64,000 nt of DNA. Origin: Stromatinia cepivora. Taxonomy: Eukaryota > Ascomycota > Leotiomycetes > Helotiales > Sclerotiniaceae. Position numbers and translations under genes: made by a program. This document shows, one piece after another, positions 35,013 to 47,552 of this stretch; position 1 is the stretch's first letter; every line of letters starts with the position of its first letter. The notes under the pieces are model-generated. The model had not been told where the DNA came from. It made no database searches and saw only the letters and a program-made list of their open reading frames with translations. The stretch is from contig RCTD01000011.1 in NCBI GenBank assembly GCA_014898415.1, positions 1,426,001-1,490,000 on the forward strand. The letters run 5' to 3'.

Positions 35013-35939
35013 AAGTACAAATGTACTGTAGGTAGTTCGAACCTAGCTGTACTTTCAAATCTACCACGTAGGCTGAAAGATCAAACCACGATCTATTGTG
35101 TTGGCCTTTGAAACTCCATTTACCTGAGATATTTTTACTCCTTTCCATTGAACAAGTAAGAAATTTGCCTCTGGGTAGGTCACTCACTTTACATTATTAG
35201 ATCAGCCTAGATGCAACTTTGACATACGATGCAAAATCAACGTGTCGATCTCTCCATCAAGTTTCAACATCTCACAATTCTTCTGTAGATCCACTCCGAA
35301 TATTCTGATTGAACGTACCAACATTCGCTTGACCATAAATGGATATACGACGAGCCTTAGCTGCTTAATGGTGACGGTGAGAGCGACCATGGACCATGGC
35401 ATATTTAACCGGCGCCACCCGACATTTTGTGGATATAGCCTATATCATCCTAGTAAACGGATGGCAAACAACCATAAACTGCGGGGCGGTATGGAGAAAC
35501 CTGGGGAATAAAAATCTTGGAAAACTTTTATTTGTTGGTGAGGAGTCCCCAGACTAGGGTAAATGCTCAGTCCTTACCATCTTAGGCCTCGTTTCCATCC
35601 CACTTCCACAGGCGAGACCTCAACAGCTGATGTTCGAAGGTGTTAGTGCTGCTTACCGACAGAGCGTTCAAGGTAACTATAGTAAGTTGAAGCTTTATGC
35701 GGACCGTGGTTCCGTGTGGCCGATTTGAACGAGGTACAGAGCGAATTCCGGTTAATAAGGAAGGATAAAATAAATCCAGGGTGTTCAAATGGGAAATGTA
35801 TATAATCCCATGTTTTCCCCTGTGGAGAAATACAGGTCGTGAGAGTGTAGTGAATCACAAGTGAATTCGTTGGCCTTCCTAGAATTACTTGCGTGATCTG
35901 TAATCTTGAGGCATCGCAGGTTTTGTTACTGCAGTCAAC

Positions 35940-37798
35940 ATGGATTTCCAACGTACGAAAGCCACTTTCGAACTCGCGGGCCAGGAGTTTCCCCGAGTAA
36001 CATGGTATAAGCAAAAGGGAATGAGAGGCTTGTACTGTTGCTTGATGTTCGTCGTTTTGACCTCTGCGACCAACGGATACGATGGCTCCATGATGAACGG
36101 TCTTCAATCCCTTCCCGCCTGGGAATCTTGTGAGTGTTTCTATAACGAATTGTCTGAAGTATGAGGCTTACACATGTGCCTTAGATTTCCATCCCACAGC
36201 CTCTCAACTTGGACTCCTCAACTGTATCATGTCCGTCGGCTCACTCGTCGCTCTTCCATTCGTACCATATGCTGCGGATATACTGGGCAGACGCACAGGT
36301 GTTATGATCGGCTGCATACTCATGCTCATCGGTGTACTTCTCCAGAGTTTGGGATTCTCATTTGCCATGTTCGTGGGTGCTCGATTCTTAATCGGATTTG
36401 GAGTCGCAATAGCCCATGGTGCATCGCCATTGCTCATCACTGAACTTGTCCATCCACAACATCGGGCCATCTACACGACCATTTATAATACAACATGGTA
36501 CATTGGAAGTTTCGTTGCCGCATGGTTAACATTCGGTATGAAATACAGCTATAAAAGAAACATTTTGAATTTCAGCTGACCTGATCTTCAGGAACGAACA
36601 ACATTGTAGGAAATTGGTCATGGAGAGCCCCGTCCGTCGTACAGGCTTTCCCTTCCATACTCCAAATGACCTTCATCTGGTGAGTCTTCGCTTGTCGTGT
36701 TAATGGCAGAGTAAAAGCTAATTTAAGTCAGGTTCGTACCCGAATCACCAAGATGGCTCATTGCAAAGGGTAGAAACGAACAAGCACTTAAGATTTTGGC
36801 AGACGTACATGCTTCCGGAAATCAAGATGATGAGGTTGTGCAGCTCGAATACCAGGAAATTCGCCAAACAATATCACTCGAGAAAGAAGTAGAGAGCAAC
36901 CCATGGGCCGAGCTTTGGAAGACTCCTGGAAATAGACATCGCCTTATTATCCTCGTCTCTCTCGGTTTCTTCTCCCAGTGGTCAGGAAATGGTCTTGTCA
37001 GGTGAGTTTGCATCAGTCAAAGATATGGGGAGATGAAAATTGACATGATAATTCAGCTACTACATTAACATCGTATTGGAACAAATCGGTATCCACAGCT
37101 CGACTACCAAGCTTTTGATCAATGCTATCCTTCAAATTGTCAACATGATCGTGGCCATCGGAATGTGCTTCTTCGTTGATAGACTCGGTCGACGTCTATT
37201 GTTCTTGGTATCCACGGGAGGAATGCTTGCTGTCTTTGTTGTTTGGACAATTTGCTCGGCTCAATTTTCGATGCATGGAAGTACATCTTCTGCACATGCA
37301 GTGGTCGTCATGATTTTCCTCTATTACGTGTTCTATAACTGTGCGTGGTCAGGACTTCTGGTTGGCTATGGTGTTGAGATTCTGCCATACAACATCCGTG
37401 CAAAGGTAATGAATCCCTCCGCGCTTTGCTAGCCGTGCTAATTGAAGTTCTAGGGATTGACAATTATGTTTTTGGCGGTTGACCTCTCGTTGTTCTTCAA
37501 CCAATATGTTAACCCGATTGCTTTGAACCATCTCCACTGGAAGTATTACATATTCTACTGCATATGGTTGGCCTTTGAGTTCTTCGTCGTCTGGAAGTTT
37601 TACATCGAGACACGTAACACTCCTTTGGAAGAAATCGTGAAGCATTTCGACGGAGACAATGCGCTCGTTGGTGGTCAAGTTGCGACCGAGAAGGCAAGAG
37701 TCATTGCGGCGGAACATGATCTTCAGATCGGCGGTGAGACTGAAGGTGGCCTAGATGAGAAGGCAGCCGTTCACCATACAGAGGAGAGAATGGTTTAA
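35940..37798 (+). CDS. MFS sugar transporter, lactose permease/hexose transporter-like
   Basis: Six exons (35940-36129, 36185-36535, 36592-36679, 36732-37001, 37057-37405, 37454-37798) give 530 residues with frame kept throughout. About twelve membrane segments are visible. Sugar porter signatures are present: NGYDGSMMNGLQ in segment 1, DILGRRTG in the 2-3 loop, PESPRWLIAKGR after segment 6, DRLGRR in the 8-9 loop, and ETRNTPLEEI after segment 12. These proteins import sugars with protons across the plasma membrane; this subgroup (KATFELAGQEFPRVTWYK start) resembles fungal lactose permease-like proteins, but the substrate is not certain. The N-terminus is short for the subgroup, so an upstream exon may be missing; an acceptor-like CTGCAG lies just before the ATG. 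Confidence 0.9.
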
Positions 37799-38068
37799 TT
37801 CCGGCGGTGTTAAGATGTAATACGGGTGTGTATAGTTTGAATAGAACTGGGTAACAATACTCGCGAATACAAGTAATTTTATATCCACTGCGTTCTTCCA
37901 TGTTCCCACTGATATCCCATTTCGGTATGATCGATGGTATACAATAATGTCGAACGTCTCTTTCGTAAAGTCCCAGGTAATCGATGAAGGACGAAAAACC
38001 TGGCCGTCAAGAGAAAGTGTTGAGGTTCGTCTCCTGATCTTTGACCATTATCAAATATGTTTCCAATA

Positions 38069-38725
38069 TCAACCTTGGCGCTTCCGTGTCTCAACAAACA
38101 TCTTCAATTCCGTAGCCGCATCCCTAGCAACATCCTCAAGCTCTTCCTTCGCCGTCAACAAAGGATAATATGCCGCAAGCCCCTGTAACGTTATCCAAGT
38201 CCTATACTCACAAACATTCGTCTTGCCTTTAATAGGCACAACTTCCTGGACTCTCTCCGTGCCAAGAAGCCAATCGGGGTATTGAGTAGACTTCGCCGCC
38301 ATCTTCTTATGCGCAGGATCCAGCAAAGTCAAGACAACAGGTACACAACGGTCTCGTATATCTTCGACTCGAAACTAGACAGAAGTTAATTGTATGCAAC
38401 TCTCTTGCAATGGAGAATATCTCACCGAATAAAGTCCCCTCGCGCCCACGATTGGCACTTTATCCTGACCATTATCCCATTTGTATTGGGAGAATCCACT
38501 TCCATATCTTTCAAATGAGGTTATTGCATCAAAAACTTCGTCCGCAGATGCACTGATTTTGATACTTGCATATGCTGTGAGAATAGCTTCGTCTTTCCTA
38601 ATGGAAGGTGTAGCAATGAGACGTTTTTCGTCAACATAGTTTTGAATGAGGAGCACAATGATAACAAGAAGACATATAATAAAAAGAGACAGAAATGAGA
38701 AGATATAGAAGGGTATTTCCATCAT
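38069..38725 (-). CDS. Membrane-anchored SRPBCC (START-like) domain protein
   Basis: Two exons, 38725-38426 and 38374-38069, 51-nt intron (GTGAGA...TCTAG), 201 residues. Residues 1-30 form a strong membrane segment (FYIFSFLSLFIICLLVIIVL). The rest has the order of the polyketide cyclase/SRPBCC fold: AYASIKISASADEVFDAITS, FERYGSGFSQYKW, then CVPVVLTLLDPAH, YPDWLLGTERVQEVVP, CEYRTWITLQGLAAYYP and a C-terminal amphipathic helix rich in E and A. This fold binds hydrophobic ligands. The role here is unknown. It is convergent with the transporter, 270 bases away, and no shared function is implied. Confidence 0.78.
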
Positions 38726-39533
38726 AATTGAGATTTCTGAATATTTGAAGGTAGAAATATGATGAGAATTCAATTGTCCAAAATAGATTTTACTTGTAGA
38801 TATGGAGTTGTAGTGAAGTGAAGAGAGAGAGAGAGAGAGAGAGAGTGGAGAATCTTCGTAGACATTTGAGCCTCAGGAAAGATCTCTTTTTCCTATTGTT
38901 TGCCTGTTTAAAACATATTACCTTGTCATGACCATACCAAGAAAACAAAGAGAATTCAATCTACCTTTGACGCTATTTTGTTCGCACATGTTGATGGTTA
39001 AAATTGCAATAATTACCATAGACCGGATTCACCGGGCAATTTTACATGACCTTTTACCCCTCTAATCTCTAATGATTCGTTGACATATGTAAATCATAAA
39101 TCCCCCAAAATCTTCTTAGCGTCCTTCTTATCCTGGTCTCCACCTGAGATTGAAACTTATTGTAATTTATCATCTTGCCGTATTAAAACTTCTACTTTGT
39201 ACATGTGTTATCTTCAGCTTGTCAATAATTTCTTCCTCATCTGATATTATATAACTTCAATCTATTGTCGCCGCATTCACATGTATTCTATGAATTCGAA
39301 TACATTCATTTGATATTGAAAATTATTTGAAAATAACCTTAACAAGCCAGACTCAATCGATCTATTTCATCACCCCACTATTGTAGCAAGCCCAGCCCAC
39401 CTGAACAAGATAGGATTATTACCACCCACCGGTGGAACATTCGCACAACTCAATAATTCGAGAAACCATCCAATTCCAATCTTCAATCCTTCAAACCTCT
39501 CAGCAGCATTATATCACGAATCGCACGCGCAAA
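38726..39533. other. Intergenic with GA microsatellite
   Basis: Divergent spacer between the SRPBCC gene (-) and SHR3 (+). A (GA)n run lies at 38821-38846, in the likely 5' UTR of the SRPBCC gene. The rest is AT-rich; a CCACCCACCGGTGG palindrome near 39422-39435 lies about 100 bases before SHR3. Confidence 0.5.
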
Positions 39534-40265
39534 ATGGATACATCTAAGGTCTCAATATTCAAGACATACGACAAGCCTCGAGGTCAAGGAGGCGCGAGTT
39601 CTTTCGCGACCTTCATGATCATCGGTCGTAAGTTTTCACTCCTCAATCAAATTCCATCTCAATCCAACTAACACATCGCAGCCGTATGTTTTTTCCTCGG
39701 TATTCTCTTCTCCTCGTTCCCCTACGACTATCCTCTCCTCTGGACCACTGAAAGTACCCCCGATGCCTATTACAATTTCATCGAAGAGCATCTAAAATTC
39801 ATGCATGCTTCCCCGCCAATTATCCCACGCATCCTACACATTGTCGTCTCGGTCGGATTCATCGGACTCTTCACCAAGCTCTTCAAGCCTTCTGAAGCTA
39901 ACCTCCTGTTTGATGGCGCATCGCTCGTTCTCTATGTCGTGGGCGTCGTCGTTTATATTACCAATATTGTTAAAGGCATGCGCATTGTGACACTCGGATT
40001 GTATGGCGAAGCGGGTGCGCCAGAAGGAGAAGTGGGAGTTGGGAGAGAAGATAGTTTGAGGGTTTTGGCGGCCAGTAATACGATTTTGGCATTGGTGTTG
40101 GTGGGAGTGTTGGTTTTGCAGGCGGGTCAATGGTATGCGGAACGTAAGGATCAAGATGAGGTGGAGAAGTATGAGAAGGAGGAACAAGAGAAGAAAGAAT
40201 TGGAGAAGAAGCAAAGGAGTGTAAGTGGGCATGTTACCAGATCCGTTTCGAAGAAGAGACAGTGA
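39534..40265 (+). CDS. SHR3: SHR3-type ER packaging chaperone for amino acid permeases
   Basis: Two exons, 39534-39627 and 39682-40265, 54-nt intron, 225 residues. The splice restores the family signature FMIIGPVCFFLGILFSSFPY followed by DYPLLWT. Four membrane segments are visible: about 23-43 and 84-104, then VLYVVGVVVYITNIV and ILALVLVGVLVLQAG. The C-terminal tail is highly charged (long E/K run, then SVSKKRQ), typical of the cytosolic coat-binding tail. Shr3 proteins sit in the ER membrane, prevent aggregation of amino acid permeases and help load them into COPII vesicles. Confidence 0.93.
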
Positions 40266-41070
40266 GGGGTCTCAATGAGAGATTGTGTATCTATGGGGGA
40301 AGGGGCATCGGATTTAGGTGTAGTAATATTCTGATTCGTTCTATACGAAGTAATTTATTCTCAACAAAAGCAATATACTTACCACCTCCCAAAAATTCTA
40401 CGTATATCTGATGTCCTGCAAAATCACCATAATTCTCACGGAATACGAACGATGGGAGATATTAGTATATATCAAGTATTTATTGATACCTCACATCGTA
40501 TCACACACCTCACATACACATACACATAGCATCGCATCGCATCGCATCGCACCACACCACACCACACAAAACCCCACATTTACTTCAATATCCACTATAT
40601 TATGTTCATTATGTCCATTATATCCATTACCATCTACTAAATAACCCAAATAACCCAATTCCCATCCAATTCCAAACCTAGCCTAACCTAACCAAGTACC
40701 AGCAACTAACTCATCGATAAAACAAACGAAAAATTCCCCATGCATATCCTTCTGGCTTTTGGTAGAAATATAACTCCATATATTTTCCTCCGTATTTCCT
40801 TGCACGAAAATTCCAAGTAAAAATCCCAAGTAAATTAACTCCTTTATTTTCTGAGTTGAGGGGATGGGTGTTTATCATTCCTTCTCCTTGTATGCGCCGT
40901 GGTGATGTTCGTGGATTGATGTAAGTAAAGAAGTAAAGTGTTGGAGAGGTGGAGGTGTTGATGAAGAAAGCTTATATCCAGTGTCTTTGCTTGAAGCCAT
41001 CGATAGGAAGACCCCCAAACTCATGATAAAGTAACCAACCTCGCACCAAACCCCATCCCATCCGCACTCT
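40266..41070. other. Intergenic with short tandem repeats
   Basis: Convergent spacer between SHR3 and the 2EXR gene. Contains (GCATC)n then (ACCAC)n at about 40528-40568 and (TATTATGTCCAT)-like phrases near 40600. No gene was seen. Confidence 0.5.
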
Positions 41071-42703
41071 CTAAATCTCCCAATGAATATTCCTCTGAAC
41101 ATACAATTCAAAATCGACCCTATTCAAACCACCACCGCCATCAATCCTCTCCATAAACCATCTTCTACCTTCATACTCCAACTGCTTAAACTCGTCTTTT
41201 CCCATAATCACACCCTCCCCCTTGGCCATGCCCACCCTCCTCCAATTTTGCTTATCAGGCTCAAGTTCGAACCTCTCGTTGAAATCCTGGTTACTACGAC
41301 CATGTGCTCTAACAACCGCAAATGCATATTCGAGCTTAGGGAAGCGATTCAGGACCTCGGTGAATACATCGTCGAATTTGGTTTTAATAACATCTTGAGC
41401 CCAGTTTCGAAGAGAGTCTGGGTCCATCTGGGAAAAGTCAAAGCCCCATGAGAAGGGAAGATCGAGGTTGATGCCAACAGATCGGATGTTGGTGAAGAAT
41501 TGCGGAAGCATGTTGGCAGCGGGGAAAACTGGCTCGCCGGGTGGTGGTGGTGGAAGAGGTAGCGGTGCTTGAGCGACTTGTTGTGGTGCTACTATGGCTT
41601 GAGCTGCATTTAAATGCGGCTGTAGTGCATAAGGAGCAGCATGATTCAGAGCCGTGGGAGCAGCAAAAGGAAGATTTTGAAATTGAAATTGAGGAGGGGG
41701 TTGAAATTGAGGAGCGAAAACTTGAGCAGTAATAGGAACAAAAGTTTGAAATTGAGGAGGGAAAGCTTGAGCAGCAACAGGAGCAGCAGGAGGAGGATTT
41801 TGAATTTGGGGAGGAGGAGGGTGTTGAATTTGAGGAGCGGGAGCTTGAGCAGCAACAGGTAAAGCATAAGGAAAATTTTGAATTTGAGGGGGTTGAAATT
41901 GAGGAGCGAAAGCTTGAGCAGCAATAGGAGCAGCAAAAAAAGTTTGAATTTGAAGAGGAGCTGGAGCAAACTGGCGAATTAAATGTATCTGCATCATTAT
42001 TAGCCAACGAGACAGCATTTAGAGCGTTGATAATACGTACTTGACGTCTGTGCACCAATGCCTCATACTCAACCTGAAGTCCCATTTCCGCAGCCTTCAA
42101 ATCAAGTTCATGATACGATGTACTAGACTCTATGGGAGAATAAGCCGGTTGTGGACAATAAGTCTCGTCTCCGAATCTCAAGATAAAGTCATCGCTGATG
42201 GGGTTGACGTAGAAATAAAAATCGGGACAGGTGCGGTTATTTCTAATGTCACGGGGGATTCCAAGCGCATTAACGGGTTGGAAGATCTCCAAGCCATATT
42301 TTCGAGCTTGACGGCATACGTGCATGAGTGGTGGTGTTGGGGGACAATTAGCAAACATGAAACTATCCCGTTCAAACTTCATGATGATGGTGCGTCTGAC
42401 ATGGAGTGCAACGTATTTCCATATATTCATTTGAAGTTCCTCGGGAAATTCCTCAAACTTGGCAAATGTAAGGGTGGTCCTTTCGTCCGCAAGTTTAATA
42501 TCGCAGACTGTCGTCGTACCTTCTTCCATATTGTGTTCTTTTGGGGAGGAAGGAGCCGATTTATGGAGATTGTCGCTTTCGTTATTGAAGTCATCAAAGT
42601 TACCATCATCGTCGGGGAAGTCGTCAAATTCACTGATGTCCTCGTGATTATCAGTATCCATATCGTGGTTGTCGCTTGAGTCGATAGGATGAGAATCCGC
42701 CAT
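41071..42703 (-). CDS. 2EXR domain protein with Pro/Gln/Ala-rich repeat region
   Basis: Two exons, 42703-42041 and 41988-41071, 52-nt intron (GTACGT...TGCAG), 526 residues. An acidic N-terminus (about 1-60) is followed by a 2EXR domain: TFAKFEEFPEELQMNIWKYV, RRTIIMKFER, PLMHVCRQARKYGLEIF. These F-box-like domains are greatly expanded in Leotiomycetes and have no assigned biochemical role. Exon 2 starts IHLIRQFAPAPLQIQT and continues with repeats built from AAQAFAPQFQPPQIQNF-like units to about residue 375, then a folded C-terminal part (GINLDLPFSWGFDFSQMDPDS to the end). Because the intron length is not a multiple of three, intron retention shifts into another long open frame. Confidence 0.83.
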
Positions 42704-43717
42704 TTTTTATTGATTTATGAAATAAATCAGTTCGAGATGGGAACACAAAGTTAAATAGTGAATTTCGTAGTCTTTCAAACTGAGGAATATGACCTGAGAT
42801 TCGCCACAGAAGACCTTAGCCAATAATAATTCCGAGAATTCTGGAAATGTAGGGAAATGGAACCTTCTTGCGCTGCGAAGTCTTGGAGTGTGTAATTGAA
42901 ACAATTGTAACGACACTCGGCTCGGCTCTCAAGCGGCAGCGAGGTATTTATTTTTATTTCGGGGAAGTTATCTCAATATTTTCGGGTTTTATGCGATGAA
43001 AGTGATTTTACAATCTATGATAAGTGAAAATGTGCAATACTAAATTAGGGTAACTAACCTACTACTATTACTACTACTACTACGACTAGGAGAACGCTAC
43101 TGGCACTACTGTCAAGCTGAGTCATTAACATCAAAAATTGCAAAGGCCGATAAACAGCAGAAACGGAATCATGTGGAGTACTCATTCCGAAAAACTTTTC
43201 AAACAGAGTGTAATTAGGTACTTATATGGAGTATACTAAGTGTATAAATCTGCCTCGCAGCCTGGTTGTGCGAGCAATTGCGTAGGCAATCACGCGGCTC
43301 AATCCGGACTCAGAACTTGAAACACTGCTTTTATTATGCCATCTATAAGAAGAGCGTTGTAGAAATATGCGCCTTCCTTATCCTACACCTTTGTAGTTGG
43401 TGTCGGTAAAACAAACACGACTTCTATAGGCGACTCGACATCGATGAAGCTCCAAACATCCATCAACCATCTGGTAAGGAATTTGAAACCAGGAATGTGG
43501 ATCAAGGGTAGGCTACCTAGTACCTACATATTTTAGAATCCCACGACTGGCTCTAGAAGAACATACCAGCTACCATCAACATCGTTGGCATCCATATCAA
43601 CGACATAAGAGTCACAATACATCCTCATCACCGCAATCAATGCAACAAAAAGAGTAATCAAACTCGTGTACAAATATATGATTTGCTATATTGTATTGTA
43701 CAGACAGCCCTTGCCAC
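42704..43717. other. Intergenic
   Basis: Holds the 2EXR promoter and the 3' side of the MoCo sulfurase gene. A short (TAC)n run occurs at about 43064-43084. No coding potential was seen. Confidence 0.45.
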
Positions 43718-46226
43718 TCACAGCCCAATAGAAACCCTGTCTCCCACTTTGATGACTGGGAATTGGTGCTCTTTGGAGGGCAACGATGATGGTACATGAC
43801 ACATATGAGAGCCGAAGAAAACCTTAGATTCAAACCTTCGTGTCTTGGCTAACGTAACAAAGGGCTCTTCATTCTTCTCTGCAGTATCCTGATCAACACA
43901 TATCATATGACAACGCCGACAAGATCCTAGCATCTGATAAGTCTCCGAACCAATGCGTAACGTCTTCCAATGATCCTCGCTATATGAATGCTGACGATCA
44001 TTGAATCTGGTTGATGCCAGTACAATGTTACCTCGAAAGACAGATGCTGAAGCAAGCTTGCCGCCACTCTTGGCTATTTCTTCATTTAGCATATCGATAC
44101 TGGACCTATTGATTGCAAGTATGGGGCTTTCATTTGATAGTAATATCGGCCTTTTTCGATTTTCACTATCAGAATCCGGCGGTGTCAGAGGACCGAGAAA
44201 GGAGTTGATACTTGGTTTCTCATTTGTGACTGGACGATTTAGTTCTTGGTGCTGTTGCATGTGTGCCTTTGCATGTCTTGAAGAAGGGCCACTTCCACCA
44301 GCAGGAAATCGTGCCAAAACACAATGCACACCCAAAATCTTGGAGAAGAAATCATTAATTTCATGACTGGAGTAAATCCGTGCCACGATAGCGTCTCCGC
44401 AAACCCTTGATGATAATGAATGAATATTATTTGGAGTTTTGTAGAATGATGGGTCAGAAGATAAAGGGACATTGATCTCATCCGCAAGACTAGAGGAACT
44501 TGATCCTCGATATCGAATTTTTAGCAATCCTAAAACAAAATCGATTGCTGGTTTGATTAAAGCCATTCGTGGGTAGCGTTTTTGACTTAATGCTTGCCCC
44601 GTGCCTTGATGAACAAGGCACCATTCCCTATCCCAAGCAAGGCCTTCTGGTCTGACTTCCCAAGCAGTTTCTTTCGGGACTTCAAAGCCACCACAACTTT
44701 TGATTGGGTAAACTGTAAGACTTTCGACATACATGTCAATCGACTCAAGAGTTGCAGTGTCATCGTCAGTAGAGGATACGGCCGTTTGGTCCACGAAAAA
44801 CTCTTCCATAAATAAAAGAAACGACTCAACATCACTCATCGTGCTCATAGCTCCTAAGCTCACGCGAATAACCCCTGTAATCTTACCCGCATAAATATCG
44901 GTCTCTCCCCCACATCGGAGACCAGACGAGAAATTCCTTTTCGTTTCCCAAGGTTGGAGCTCTAATGCCGATGCAACACCACCAGGATTACAAAGGCCGC
45001 CGGTACGGATATGGTAGTTTCTAATAGAAGCCAACCTCTCAAATTCGATATTGGTTACCCACGCCCCGAAGCTGTTCTTGACATTGAAAGCTATAGTAGG
45101 TCCTTGCACTTGAGAGGAAGTTTCGCAGGAAAAGCCATGAGAATAAATCATACACACTGGTTCGGAATTGGCATGCCGTATCGATTTCAACCCTTCGTAC
45201 AGTTTTCGTGCAAGAAATGTGGTATGATTTGCAATACGCTCCATAGAACCATACAGTGATCTGTGGACATCTATTGCGGCTTCCAAAGCCATGATATTAT
45301 GAAAAGGTAGAGTACCATCCTCTAAGGTTTCATGCAATGACTGTCCCTTCGGTGCATGCCATTGCTCTTTCAAACACACTACCACTTCCACAGTGCCACC
45401 TCCAAAATACTTTCTCGTTTGAAGTATCGCCCCAGAGTCTTTTCGCACGATCAGTGCACCTAGATCAGGAAATCCAAATATCTTGTAGAAGCTAAGAACC
45501 GTGAAATCTGCTGCCTTTCTAGCATCACTCAAGTCTAGCGGGGAAGTAGAAACTAGAGCAGAGGCATCTAGTAATGTATATGTGGTTGACCGAGTCTGAC
45601 AGCTAAGATCTCGCACCTTTTCTGGCCAAGATAATGGTAACCGTCTGCCATCTAAGTTTGATTGTGCTGGGTATGCAAAAAGCCCAATCTCAGTATCATG
45701 TTTCTTTGTTACAAGATATTCTGACCCAGATAACCAACGCTCCACAGCATGATCATCTAGACAACGACTTGAAGTAGCATCCTCTCTCACTCCAACAAGA
45801 CTAGTGTGTGAGTCTTGGTGATACCCATATGAAAATCCATCTGGTTGACTTCTGAATGCATCCATAACAAGTTTAATTCCAGCCGTAGCATTTGCCACAA
45901 ACACCACATCGAAGTCTGCCGGGTCGGCATTAAAGAACCGTAAAACACTCAGACGAGTATTCTCAATGCGCGAAGTCGATAACTGCGAGGATGTAGAGGC
46001 GGAATGTGGATTCCCGTATAAATTTGACATCATATCCACCATATATCTCTCCATAAGGGACTTCGAATAAAGGGTTGTACCGGCGTGATCAAGGTAAACA
46101 GCATCTGGAAAGTTTATCAGCTTGGCATATACATATTTGAGATATTTCATTACCTTTGAGCATGGGATATTCATGCTTCCTGAGTTCTTCTACCGCCTTA
46201 TTGTACTCCATATTATCCTCAGCCAT
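43718..46226 (-). CDS. hxB: Molybdenum cofactor sulfurase (NifS-like + MOSC)
   Basis: Two exons, 46226-46154 and 46104-43718, 49-nt intron, 819 residues. The splice joins EYPMLK to DAVYLDHAGTT, as expected for the family start. The N-terminal half is a cysteine desulfurase-like PLP domain with PLP-binding K232 (SFYKIFGF) and the persulfide cysteine C396 in RTGGLCNPGG. The C-terminal third has a MOSC N-terminal part (LTVYPIKSCGGFEVP, WDREWCLV) and a MOSC domain ending in VIKVGDRVSIGL. The enzyme moves sulfur from L-cysteine to the molybdenum centre, activating xanthine dehydrogenase and aldehyde oxidase-type enzymes in the cytosol. The length fits fungal HxB proteins (about 800-840). The gene is divergent from a mitochondrial ribosomal protein gene. 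Confidence 0.95.
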
Positions 46227-46526
46227 GTTCACACAATGCAAACTTCACTAAATACTAAATCTCACTGCCACAACCAATCAAGGGGGATCCAAAAACGAAG
46301 TAAAAGACTTCCAATAATAACTTTGATTGTTCATCCTCAGTAAGTCGATAGTGAATATGATATTGGAGATGTAAAGCCATAAAGCCTCCCCGCATCAACA
46401 TTGATAGGATAGCGGAGTTGGCCGCTATTGAGGCCTGAGGCAAATTGCGGACTTTGCGGACCTCCATACAATTTTTTGGATCGCGAAATATCTCCTCGAG
46501 ATTCAGAAGCCATCACCCCTCCAAAT
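46227..46526. promoter_or_regulatory. Divergent promoter of MoCo sulfurase and mitochondrial ribosomal protein
   Basis: Exactly 300 bases separate the two start codons. Both 5' UTRs and promoters must fit here. An inverted CCAAT (CATTGG-like) is not evident; the sequence CCACAACCAATCA near 46266-46278 contains a CCAAT box that could serve either gene. Confidence 0.5.
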
Positions 46527-47552
46527 ATGTTCCGCTCGCGCTTCCCGAGGATAGGGCGCTCTGTACAGAGGAACTTCATCAGGAGTTTTACCCAAAAGGT
46601 GCCTCCATTGAGACATGATTTCACAAATGGCATTCGTGAATTCATTGGGCCGCAAGCTTTCGAGCTCTCGTGGACTGCATATCAGAAGCTTATGGTGGAC
46701 AAATTGACCGACGCAACAGCAGGTGGGTTATTTCTTATCATATGAATTGCTTTGCAGTTGATGGCAAAACCATTCAATCTGCGAGGGGATGTTTCCTCTA
46801 GAAGTACAAGTTACGGCGACTTTTCTTTGGAACTGCGGGCATATGTCCCACAATATAACTTTATCACTAATACTTCTAAAGGAATCCCTCACCTCGAAGC
46901 AAGACAACCCAAAGAAATTGCCATCATGACTGCGCGTGATCCAGATCAAGCGGCAACCTTCAACTATGCATCAATGGCATTCAACAACAACTTCTTCTTC
47001 AACTGCATCCAACCCAACCCCACAAGCGAACCCGACATGTCAGAGCGACTTCGACTCGCCATCGAGGCCTCATTCTCATCTGTCGATTCGCTCAAGAAAG
47101 AATTCGTCATCACAGCTAGTAAAATGTTTGGGCCGGGATTTGTATGGCTAATGAAGGATCGATTCGGTAACCTTTCGTTATTGACTACATATCTAGCGGG
47201 TTCGCCATTCCCTGGTGCACACTACAGGAGACAACCGAAGGATATGAATACCGAGAGTGATAATATGACAGATTTCCACAGACAGAGGTTGGCGGGGCCA
47301 CCTGTAAATGCAGTTGGAGCACATGGGGCACTGAGTAGGGATAGGAAACCACCGGGAGGAATCGAGCTCATCCCCATTCTTTGCGTCAATACATGGGAAC
47401 ACGTATGGATTCCCGACTACGGAATGGGAGTGGATAACGTGGGAGGAAAGAAAGTATATGTGGAGAATTGGTGGAATGTCATTGATTGGGCTGTGGTAGC
47501 AAACAACGCAGCCTTATCTGGGAACTCATTCCCAAGCTATGAGCGGGACTAG
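46527..47552 (+). CDS. Mitochondrial small ribosomal subunit protein with Fe/Mn superoxide dismutase fold (mS42/mS43 type)
   Basis: Two exons, 46527-46722 and 46882-47552, 159-nt intron, 288 residues. The N-terminus (MFRSRFPRIGRSVQRNFIRS) is a basic mitochondrial presequence. The first domain (VPPLRHDFTNGIREFIGPQA) and the second (SFSSVDSLKKEFVITASKMFGPGFVWLM, then LIPILCVNTWEHVWIPDYG and YVENWWNVIDW) follow the Fe/Mn-SOD fold. Some metal ligands of true SODs are missing: the second-domain motif is NTWEHVWIPDYG instead of DVWEHAY. This supports a structural ribosomal role, as for yeast Rsm26 and Mrp1. The intron is long and ends at an AAAG acceptor chosen because it restores frame to RDPDQAATFNYASMAF; other acceptors exist. 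Confidence 0.87.

Larger units (their letters stand above)
31201..35939. other. Long intergenic stretch containing a tandem duplication
   Basis: About 4.7 kb without a supported gene. One ATG-started + strand frame of 134 codons at 32750-33154 has no domain and biased composition. Bases 33500-33830 are very AT-rich. A hairpin and a 191-bp direct duplication occupy 34615-35012 (separate entries). Bases 35500-35939 probably hold the promoter and 5' UTR of the transporter gene, and might hide a first coding exon. Confidence 0.45.
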
